From an uncultured Oscillibacter sp. (GTDB taxonomy: Bacteria; Bacillota; Clostridia; Oscillospirales; Oscillospiraceae): DNA of 14,125 nucleotides. Below, piece by piece: positions 1-5,148 of this stretch. The notes beneath the pieces are model-generated. The model saw only the letters and a list, made by a program, of their open reading frames with translations, had not been told where the DNA came from and did not search any database. A program made the position numbers and the translations under genes. The stretch is taken from NCBI GenBank assembly GCA_947245315.1, contig CAMXNV010000030.1:1-14125 (forward strand), read 5' to 3'. The number at the start of each line of letters is the position of its first letter. Within the stretch, counting starts at the first letter, position 1.

Positions 1-3
1 AGT

Positions 4-28
4 GAAGCCTGCCCGAAGGGCGGGATTC
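4..28. other. Small hairpin at the left edge
   Basis: CCTGCCC at 8-14 pairs with GGGCGGG at 18-24 across a GAA loop, and the stem is extended by GAA/TTC outside one mismatch. No T-tract follows on the plus strand. It could be the end of a terminator for a gene off the left edge or another interspersed palindrome; the sequence does not decide. Confidence 0.35.
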
Positions 29-185
29 ATGGAGTGCAGTTTGTTCCGACGAGGGCGCGCCTGAATGATCGGCGGAGCCGGAATGACTTCTCCGCACGCA
101 ATTGGTTTGAGCGGGGGTTTTGGAGGGCATCGAATCGACCAGCTCCTCTTTTCGCTGGCGCTACCCTGGCACACGGGGGAAACTT

Positions 186-236
186 GCCTCTCCCTTTGGG
201 AGAGGTGGCACGGCGTAGCCGTGACGGAGAGGGCTT
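186..236 (+). repeat. Interspersed palindromic repeat, copy A
   Basis: Two stacked hairpins: CCTCTCCC pairs with GGGAGAGG across TTT, then CACGGC pairs with GCCGTG across GTA, ending in ACGGAGAGGG. The core GGTGGCACGGCG-N-AGCCGTG is shared with the copy at 425-477, which lies in the opposite orientation. Elements of this build are common in intergenic DNA of Oscillospiraceae; their function is unknown. Confidence 0.7.
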
Positions 237-276
237 TTCCCCGAAACCGCTTACCTATCGGTAGACTACCCCGTAG

Positions 277-298
277 GGGCCGCCGCCCTCGGCGGCCC
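277..298. repeat. GC-rich 9-bp hairpin
   Basis: GGGCCGCCG at 277-285 and CGGCGGCCC at 290-298 are perfect reverse complements around a CCCT loop, preceded by GTAG. The arrangement GTAGGGGC + inverted arm is another frequent small palindromic element in this kind of genome. There is no T-tract, so it does not look like a terminator. Confidence 0.55.
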
Positions 299-337
299 GT
301 TCCTCCGAAATGCTACCACTTCGGTAGACGCAACCCC

Positions 338-395
338 AAGGCTCCTTCTCTGAGGGAGCTGTCGCCGCCAAAGGCGGTGGCTGAGGGAGTTCCCC
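338..395 (+). repeat. Interspersed palindromic repeat, copy C
   Basis: A diverged relative of copy A in the same orientation: a CTCC...GAGGGAG hairpin followed by CGCCGCC-AAA-GGCGGTGG and TGAGGGAG. The outer scaffold (CTCC, GGGAG, central small hairpin, closing GAGGGAG) is the same as in copies A and B, but the central stem is a different sequence. That suggests an old family that keeps structure rather than sequence. Confidence 0.55.
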
Positions 396-424
396 CGTTT
401 CCCCCGTAAACCCAGCCCCATTCA

Positions 425-477
425 AACTCCCTCCGTCACGGCTCCGCCGTGCCACCTCCCTCTGAGAGGGAGGCTTT
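425..477 (-). repeat. Interspersed palindromic repeat, copy B (inverted)
   Basis: On the minus strand this reads GCCTCCCTCTCAGAGGGAGG, then TGGCACGGCGGAGCCGTG and ACGGAGGGAG, matching copy A over almost its whole length. The central core differs from copy A at one base. Copies A and B therefore form a large inverted pair about 190 bp apart. Confidence 0.7.
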
Positions 478-578
478 TTGCGGTGTACGATGTGGGGCTG
501 GACCCCTGTCCAGGCCATTCCTCCGGAAGCGCCCTGCTCCCGGCAGCCGGACAAACCCCGTCCCCGGAAAATCCCCCC

Positions 579-607
579 TTGACATATATAGACATCCGAT
601 ATATAAT
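579..607 (+). promoter_or_regulatory. Consensus vegetative promoter of the PadR operon
   Basis: TTGACA at 579-584 and TATAAT at 602-607 are both perfect consensus hexamers with the ideal 17-bp spacer. The spacer and -10 are AT-rich and imperfectly palindromic (TATATA at 585-590 mirrored by TATATA at 600-605). AT-rich dyads of this type inside the promoter are typical of PadR-family operators, so autorepression is likely. Confidence 0.85.
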
Positions 608-618
608 GCAAACAACCA

Positions 619-635
619 ATAGATCGACAATCTAT
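619..635 (+). promoter_or_regulatory. Inverted repeat in the leader, possible PadR operator
   Basis: ATAGAT at 619-624 and ATCTAT at 630-635 are perfect reverse complements separated by CGACA. The site starts about 12 bp after the -10 box, so a bound dimer would overlap the first transcribed bases. It fits an autoregulatory PadR site; binding is inferred only. Confidence 0.45.
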
Positions 636-660
636 ATATCTCACCTAAAGGAGACCGCTT

Positions 661-1002
661 ATGGAACTGGAAAAGAGCCTGGTCAGCGGGAGCATGTCCC
701 TCCTGGTGCTGAAGCTGCTGGAGGACGGGGACCTCTACGGCTACCAGATGATCGACGAGCTCCGGCGCAGGAGCGACGACACCTTCCGCCTCCGGGCGGG
801 AACCCTCTACCCCCTCCTCCACGGCCTGGAGGAAAAGGGCCTGGTCACCGCCTACGAGCAAACCGCGGACAGCGGCAAAACCCGCCGCTACTACCACCTG
901 ACCAGGCAGGGCCGGGACGCCCTCCGGGAGAAGGAAAGCGCCTGGAACGCCTACGCCCGGGCCATGGGACGGGTGCTGAAAGGGGGCGCCTGCCTTGCCT
1001 GA
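661..1002 (+). CDS. PadR-family transcriptional repressor
   Basis: A 113-residue winged-helix regulator of about the usual length for short PadR proteins (subfamily 2). What shows it is the N-terminal pattern LVLKLLEDGDLYGYQMIDEL (residues 16-35), then RAGTLYPLLHGLEEKGLV (about 45-62), where the recognition helix meets the wing, then KTRRYYHLTRQG (about 73-84) as the beta wing, and a C-terminal dimer helix. PadR proteins usually repress their own operon and sense small molecules or stress. The start is fixed by TAAAGGAGA at 646-654, six bases before ATG. The stop overlaps the next gene by 8 bp, so the two are translationally coupled. The product probably controls its partner membrane protein; no ligand can be inferred. 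Confidence 0.9.
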   Translation: MELEKSLVSGSMSLLVLKLLEDGDLYGYQMIDELRRRSDDTFRLRAGTLYPLLHGLEEKGLVTAYEQTADSGKTRRYYHLTRQGRDALREKESAWNAYARAMGRVLKGGACLA

Positions 1003-2383
1003 GACCATTCAAGCTTACCTGGAGGCCGTCCAGGCGCAGATCCGCTGGAAACGGGCCCGGCCCGTGGTGCTCCGGGAGCTGGAGCGGCACCTGGAGGACC
1101 AGCGGGACGACCTTCTCAAGGAGGGCAAATCCCCGGAGGAGGCGGAGCGCCTGGCCGTGGAGGACATGGGGGACCCGGTGACCGTGGGCACGGAGCTGGA
1201 CCGGGTGCACCGGCCCCGGCCCCAGTGGGGACTGCTGGGGCTGACCTTCGCCCTGGCGGCCCTGGGAGTCTTCCTGCGGGTGGTTTTCTTCCGCGCGGCC
1301 GACTATTATGCAAACAGCCTCTGGGTGCTGGCGAAAGCCCTGGCCTCCCTAGGGCTGGGCACGGCGGCCATGCTAGGCATGTACTTTCTCGACGTCTCCC
1401 GGCTGGTACGGCACGCCCGGGCCGTGTACGCCGGAGCCCTGGCGGCGGGGGCGGCAGCGCTGGCCTTCCTCCCCTATGTCCAGAACTGTTCTTACTATAC
1501 CCGGCATGTGGTTCTGCTCTATCCCGCCGTCTATGCCCTCTGGCTCTATAGCTTCCGGGGCCGGGGCTGGAGCGGGCTCGCCCTGACCGTTCTGGGCGGC
1601 GTCCCCCTGGCGGTGATCTGCGGCCTCGCTCCCACGATGCTGGGGCTGATCCTGCTTCTGTTCTCCGGCCTGGTGGTGACCCTCTACGCCGCGGGGCGGG
1701 ACTGGTTCAGCGTGGGCCGCCGGAGGGGGCTGGCGGCGGTGCTGGCGGTCCCGGCCCTGGTACTGGCCTGGCTGCTCTATAAGGGCTACCTCACCTCCTT
1801 CTTCGGACGGCTGCAAATCGCCCTCCACTACGAGCTGGACCCGCTGAACCGGGGCTTCATGGGCTGGATGCTCCACATGTTCTGGCAGGACGTTCCTCCC
1901 CTGCGGCATCATGGCTCCTTCGGAGCCGCCGTCAGCGCCGGCGCGCGGATCCGGGTCTATGCAAACGACACGAACCTTTTGGGAGACCACCTGCCCATCG
2001 ATTACAGCCAGGACCTTCTCCCAGCGGTTATGGCCATAGAATGGGGCTGGGTCCCCCTGCTGGTCCTGCTGGGGGCGCTGGCGGTCCTGCTGGTCTGGCT
2101 GCTGGTGAAGGGCCTGCGGCAGAGCTACCTGCCGGGGCGCTTCGTGGTGCTGGCGGTGGCCATCACCTTGGGGCTTCTGACCCTGTTCGGCGCGGCGCTG
2201 AACTTTGGGTTCGTGTTCTTCTCCGCCAGTCTGCCCCTGGTGGTGGGGAACCTCCAGACGGTGGTGGTCATGGCCCTCATCGGGCTGGCGCTGTCGGTGT
2301 TCCGGGGGGACTCTATAGCACGGGACGAGCCGAGAGTCCCCCTTAAAAGGAGGAAGCTCCGGATTCGGGTGGAGGTGCAGTGA
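995..2383 (+). CDS. HAAS (permease prefix)-SEDS fusion membrane protein, FtsW/RodA/SpoVE-like
   Basis: A 462-residue protein. Residues 1-70 are a soluble helical prefix of the HAAS/permease-prefix type, the usual partner of PadR regulators (pattern: RELERHLEDQRDDLLKEG, then PEEAERLAVEDMGDP). Residues about 78-445 hold roughly ten hydrophobic segments. The C-terminal third resembles the SEDS glycosyltransferases FtsW, RodA and SpoVE: LPIDYSQDLLPAVMAIEWGW (333-352) aligns with the family's LPE-x-x-TDFIFAVIAEELG, placing Asp-340 at the essential aspartate. True SEDS proteins polymerise lipid II into peptidoglycan; this one is divergent (no typical GGSS-like end) and activity is unproven. The start is TTG at 995 with AGGGGG at 981-986, overlapping the PadR stop. 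It may be a PadR-controlled envelope-stress protein. Confidence 0.75.
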   Translation: MPETIQAYLEAVQAQIRWKRARPVVLRELERHLEDQRDDLLKEGKSPEEAERLAVEDMGDPVTVGTELDRVHRPRPQWGLLGLTFALAALGVFLRVVFFRAADYYANSLWVLAKALASLGLGTAAMLGMYFLDVSRLVRHARAVYAGALAAGAAALAFLPYVQNCSYYTRHVVLLYPAVYALWLYSFRGRGWSGLALTVLGGVPLAVICGLAPTMLGLILLLFSGLVVTLYAAGRDWFSVGRRRGLAAVLAVPALVLAWLLYKGYLTSFFGRLQIALHYELDPLNRGFMGWMLHMFWQDVPPLRHHGSFGAAVSAGARIRVYANDTNLLGDHLPIDYSQDLLPAVMAIEWGWVPLLVLLGALAVLLVWLLVKGLRQSYLPGRFVVLAVAITLGLLTLFGAALNFGFVFFSASLPLVVGNLQTVVVMALIGLALSVFRGDSIARDEPRVPLKRRKLRIRVEVQ

Positions 2384-2412
2384 GCAATAAGCGCCACGTA
2401 GGCGCATACGTC

Positions 2413-2452
2413 AAAAGCGGTTCCGGTCTCTCGGATGACCGGAGCCGCTTTT
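2413..2452 (+). terminator. Intrinsic terminator after the SEDS-like gene
   Basis: AAAAGCGGTTCCGGTC at 2413-2428 pairs with GACCGGAGCCGCTTTT at 2437-2452 over an 8-base loop, with one G-U pair. The A/T ends make it usable in both directions. It lies 30 bp after the stop codon. Confidence 0.85.
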
Positions 2453-2494
2453 GCGCTTGTCCTAAAAACAATCCCTTCATTTTCTGGGAAAGGC

Positions 2495-2524
2495 TGGACA
2501 TTTGGCGGGGAATCATTATATAAT
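2495..2524 (+). promoter_or_regulatory. Vegetative promoter of the YheO/DauR-like regulator
   Basis: TGGACA at 2495-2500 and TATAAT at 2519-2524 with an 18-bp spacer; an alternative TATATA at 2517-2522 gives 16 bp. It lies 118 bp before the regulator's start, so the leader is about 110 bases and has no obvious structure. Confidence 0.65.
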
Positions 2525-2642
2525 TAAAAGCAATCCGCTCAGACGGGGATTCATAAAACCACACCTGTTCCGCCCCTGGGATTCAGGCGGTCCCTGCCGG
2601 TGGAAGAAACGATCACGCTTAGATTAGAATGAGGTAGAGCAA

Positions 2643-3338
2643 ATGGAAAGTATTTCTGAAAGCATGGAGCTGCTGCAAAAGGTCATGGATTTGCTGGAGC
2701 ATCACTTCGGCGCGTCCTGCGAGATCATCCTGCACGACTATTCCAAAGGTCCCATGCACAGCATTGTCGATATCCGAAACGGCCATGTGACCGGAAGAGC
2801 CGTGGGAGGGCACAATACCAATATCGGCTTTGAAATCATGAAGGGAACCGTAGAGGCCAAGGACGAATTTAACTATCTCACCTACTCCTCCAACGGCAAA
2901 ATTCTCCGGTCCTCCTCCATCTATTTCAAGGACTCCTCCGGAACGCCCATCGGCTCCATGTGCGTCAATCTGGACATCACCGAGACGATTCGCTTTGAAA
3001 AATTCTTGAATGCCTACAATCGCTCCGAGCCCTGCGAAAACGAGGAGGAGGCCCCGAAGGAATTCTTTACGGAAAATGTCAACGATCTGCTGGACATTCT
3101 CATCGACCGCACCGCGAAAAAATTTGGTCACGCCCCCCAGACCCTCAGCAAAGAGGAAAAAATTCAATTCATCGCCGAGCTGGAGGCCAAGGACGTTTTC
3201 ATCATCACCAACTCCAGCAAGCGCATCTGCTCCCTGCTGGGCATCTCCAAATATACCTTCTACAATTACCTGGATATTGTGCGAAAAAAAGAGGGACTCC
3301 CCTTGTCAAAAACAGACAAATTGGAAGAAAATTTGTAA
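2643..3338 (+). CDS. YheO/DauR-like transcriptional regulator (PAS + HTH)
   Basis: A 231-residue regulator. Residues about 8-122 match the YheO-like PAS-type sensor domain (EIILHDYSKG near 27-36, then a VGGHNTNIGFE-type loop, and GSMCVNLDIT near the end). Residues about 165-215 form the DauR-type helix-turn-helix (LSKEEKIQFIAELEAKDVF, then VCSLLGISKYTFYNYL-like recognition helix). An acidic linker of about 25 residues separates them. In Pseudomonas, DauR represses D-arginine utilisation genes, and relatives often sit beside RidA and D-amino-acid enzymes, as here. GAGG at 2631-2634 sets the start eight bases before ATG. The gene has its own promoter and is followed by a strong promoter for the next genes, so it is likely the local regulator. 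The ligand is not known. Confidence 0.88.
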   Translation: MESISESMELLQKVMDLLEHHFGASCEIILHDYSKGPMHSIVDIRNGHVTGRAVGGHNTNIGFEIMKGTVEAKDEFNYLTYSSNGKILRSSSIYFKDSSGTPIGSMCVNLDITETIRFEKFLNAYNRSEPCENEEEAPKEFFTENVNDLLDILIDRTAKKFGHAPQTLSKEEKIQFIAELEAKDVFIITNSSKRICSLLGISKYTFYNYLDIVRKKEGLPLSKTDKLEENL

Positions 3339-3354
3339 AAATCTGAAAAAATGT

Positions 3355-3383
3355 TTGACTTCCTCTCGCGCCTATGCTATAGT
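3355..3383 (+). promoter_or_regulatory. Strong extended -10 promoter for the D-amino-acid genes
   Basis: TTGACT at 3355-3360, a 17-bp spacer, and TATAGT at 3378-3383, with TG one base before the -10 (TGCTATAGT). Transcription should start near 3390. The region between this start and the RidA gene contains an intrinsic terminator. Confidence 0.8.
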
Positions 3384-3415
3384 GAACACATAGAATCCAC
3401 CTTCAACATATGGAG

Positions 3416-3455
3416 AAAAAGACCATAGAGCTGTTCAGCTGTGGGTCTTTTTTTT
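3416..3455 (+). terminator. Intrinsic terminator in the leader of the RidA operon (possible attenuator)
   Basis: AAAGACC at 3418-3424 pairs with GGTCTTT at 3444-3450, enclosing an inner AGCT/AGCT hairpin, and is followed by a run of eight T at 3448-3455. It lies only about 30-65 bases after the predicted start from the promoter at 3355-3383. It could simply end the upstream regulator transcript, or it could stop early transcripts of the operon. TATGG at 3409-3413 can pair with CCATA at 3423-3427, which would compete with the terminator stem; that alternative is short and inferred. Confidence 0.75.
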
Positions 3456-3468
3456 ACCCAAGGTAAAA

Positions 3469-3497
3469 ACTAACTGTTAGTCATTCAAACTAATAGT
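3469..3497 (+). promoter_or_regulatory. Pair of related palindromes, likely regulator binding sites
   Basis: ACTAAC-T-GTTAGT at 3469-3481 is a perfect palindrome around a central T. ACTA-A-TAGT at 3489-3497 is a shorter palindrome of the same kind. Their centres are 18 bp apart, close to two helical turns. They lie after the terminator and just before the RidA ribosome binding site. Two dimers bound side by side could block transcription; the YheO/DauR-like protein is the natural candidate. Confidence 0.5.
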
Positions 3498-3528
3498 AAG
3501 TTTATATTGGTGGAAAAGGAGGCAATCT

Positions 3529-3990
3529 ATGGCACAAGCCGTATACGAGCGCATGAGGGAGCGGGGCATGACCCTGCCGGAGGCCCTGGAGCCGGTGGGG
3601 CTGTATCTCCCGGTACAGGAGAGCGGCCGCCTGCTCTTCGTCTCCGGGCAGGGATGCATCGAGCATGGGACCCCCCTGACGGGGCGGGTTGGAAAGGAGG
3701 TCACGATACAAGAGGCCGCCCGCAGGGCCGGTGTCTGCATGTGGAACACCCTGGCGGCCCTGGAACGGCACCTGGGAACGCTGGAGCGGATTCGCAGGCC
3801 GGTAAAGCTGCTGGGCTTTGTTGCGGGAACGGAGGACTTCACCGGCCAAGCGGAGATCATCAACGCCGCCTCCCAGGTCCTCCTGGACGTGTTTGGCGAA
3901 AACGGCGGCCACGCCCGTTCCGCCATCGGCGCCCACAGCCTGCCCCTTGGACTGACGGTGGAAATCGAGTCCATTTTTGAAATGGTCTAG
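3529..3990 (+). CDS. RidA-family (YjgF/YER057c/UK114) enamine/imine deaminase
   Basis: A 153-residue protein, longer than classic RidA (about 128) and typical of the YjgF/UK114-like group 1 branch. Signs are LLFVSGQGC (35-43), an A-x-NTLAALERHLG-type helix (about 73-83), and the closing HARSAIGAHSLPLGLTVEIE (128-147). Arg-130 and Glu-145 have the same 15-residue spacing as Arg-105 and Glu-120 of E. coli RidA, so the Arg that holds the substrate carboxylate appears present. RidA proteins hydrolyse 2-aminoacrylate or 2-aminocrotonate released by PLP-dependent serine/threonine dehydratases, sparing other PLP enzymes. AAAAGGAGG at 3514-3522 fixes the start. The next gene, a PLP enzyme, begins 20 bp later, which supports that job. 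The substrate of this subfamily is not certain. Confidence 0.9.
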   Translation: MAQAVYERMRERGMTLPEALEPVGLYLPVQESGRLLFVSGQGCIEHGTPLTGRVGKEVTIQEAARRAGVCMWNTLAALERHLGTLERIRRPVKLLGFVAGTEDFTGQAEIINAASQVLLDVFGENGGHARSAIGAHSLPLGLTVEIESIFEMV

Positions 3991-4010
3991 CCTGCGGAAA
4001 GGAGGAGAGA

Positions 4011-5117
4011 ATGATGTATGTAGAAACCCCCTGCGTGGTCCTGGACATGGAAAAGGTACACCGGAATCTCCAGCGAATGGCGGATATCTGCCAACGAAAT
4101 CACTGCGGCCTGAGGCCCCATACCAAGACTCACAAAATCCCCGAGCTGGCCAAGCTGCAAATCGAGTACGGCGCCGCCGGAATTACCGTCGCCAAGTTGT
4201 CCGAGGCGGAGGTCATGGCCGACCATGGCATCACGGATATCTTTATGGCCTATCCCCTGATTGGGGAGTCCCGCATCCGCCGCGCCATCGCGCTGTCAAG
4301 GCGGATCCGCCTGATCTGTGCCGCGGACTGCCTGGAGAGCGCGGAAGCCATATCCAGGCTCTGCCGGGCGGAGGGCGCCGTATTGGAGCTCCGCCTGGAG
4401 GTGGACACCGGCATGCACCGGACCGGCATCCCCTATGAAACGGCCCTGCAAGAGGCGCTGCGCATCGCGGCTCTGCCCGGCGTCCGGCTCCAGGGGCTCT
4501 TCACCTTCCGCGGCATGATGTACGACGGCGAAACCTGCCTGGACCGCCGCAAGTGCGGCCACCAAGAGGGATCACTTATGGCAGCCCTGGCGGAAGAAAT
4601 TCGGAAGGAGGGCATTCCCATCCAGGACGTCAGCGTCGGCTCCACCCCCACTGCCGAATTCTGCGCGGAGGTTCCAGGCGTCACCGAGGTCCGGCCCGGC
4701 ACCTATATCTTCCAGGACATGATGCAGGTCAATACGAGCGCCTGCGAGAGCACGCTGGAGGACGTCGCCGCCACAGTCTGGACCCAGGTGGTCAGCTGCT
4801 GCAAGCCGGATGTAATCGTCGTGGACAGCGGCTGCAAAAGCCTCTCCACAGATGCCGCGCCGGGCAAATTTCCATACTCCCTCAGGGGCTACGGCACGGT
4901 TGCCGGCTACCCGGAGCTGTCGTTGTCCCGTCTGAGCGAGGAGCACGGCATGCTGGACCTGGAGCGGCCCTGTCCCTCCATACATGTGGGCGATATTCTC
5001 AGAATCATACCCAACCACATCTGTCCCACCGTCAATCTCTATGATCGGGTCTATCTCCTGCGGGACCACGAGCTTTATGGGAGCTATGAGGTGGCGGCCA
5101 GGGGCAGGAATTATTAA
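4011..5117 (+). CDS. D-serine dehydratase / D-threonine aldolase family PLP enzyme
   Basis: A 368-residue fold-type III (alanine racemase-like) enzyme. Residues about 1-250 form the PLP barrel: ETPCVVLDMEKV at 5-16, then RPHTKTHK at 35-42, where the first Lys (Lys-39) is the expected Schiff-base residue; DTGMHRTG lies near 141-148 and the GSTPT phosphate loop near 211-215. The C-terminal domain carries the metal pair His-336 and Cys-338 (PNHICPT). Characterised eukaryotic D-serine dehydratases use His-x-Cys for zinc, whereas some D-threonine aldolases use His-x-Asp, which tilts the call to a dehydratase giving pyruvate or 2-oxobutyrate plus ammonia. The adjacent RidA gene supports this. AAAGGAGG at 3998-4005 serves ATG 4011 or, with better spacing, ATG 4014. 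Aldolase activity is not excluded. Confidence 0.85.
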   Translation: MMYVETPCVVLDMEKVHRNLQRMADICQRNHCGLRPHTKTHKIPELAKLQIEYGAAGITVAKLSEAEVMADHGITDIFMAYPLIGESRIRRAIALSRRIRLICAADCLESAEAISRLCRAEGAVLELRLEVDTGMHRTGIPYETALQEALRIAALPGVRLQGLFTFRGMMYDGETCLDRRKCGHQEGSLMAALAEEIRKEGIPIQDVSVGSTPTAEFCAEVPGVTEVRPGTYIFQDMMQVNTSACESTLEDVAATVWTQVVSCCKPDVIVVDSGCKSLSTDAAPGKFPYSLRGYGTVAGYPELSLSRLSEEHGMLDLERPCPSIHVGDILRIIPNHICPTVNLYDRVYLLRDHELYGSYEVAARGRNY

Positions 5118-5148
5118 TAAAGGCAACGGCTGTGTTAGGAGGAATATC

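Larger units (their letters stand above)
1..576. other. Gene-free, repeat-rich stretch
   Basis: No reading frame here looks like a protein. The open frames on both strands are low-complexity Arg/Gly/Pro-rich translations of hairpin DNA, overlap one another and lack ribosome binding sites. The stretch instead holds several separate inverted repeats, listed individually, plus a short direct repeat: TACC-N4/5-CGGTAGAC followed by CCCC occurs at about 252-272 and 314-336. Each copy of the direct repeat can itself fold (TACC pairing with GGTA). I read it as an intergenic landing zone for small palindromic elements upstream of the PadR operon. Confidence 0.75.

Noticed and set aside
34..650. Several open frames of 65-190 codons on both strands
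   Set aside because: They are translations of hairpin repeats or antisense to the PadR gene, are rich in Arg/Gly/Pro, and lack ribosome sites and any family resemblance.
1373..2407. A long minus-strand open frame opposite the SEDS-like gene
   Set aside because: It is a GC-bias shadow: low-complexity His/Gln/Pro/Glu composition, no ribosome site, and the plus-strand gene has clear domain and membrane features.
3410..3466. An 18-codon frame through the terminator that could be a leader peptide
   Set aside because: It has no ribosome binding site, and the codons show no run of one amino acid that would suggest ribosome-stalling attenuation.
3384..3528. A riboswitch (for example glycine) in the leader before the RidA gene
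   Set aside because: The stretch from the predicted start to the terminator is only about 65 bases and shows no recognisable aptamer core.
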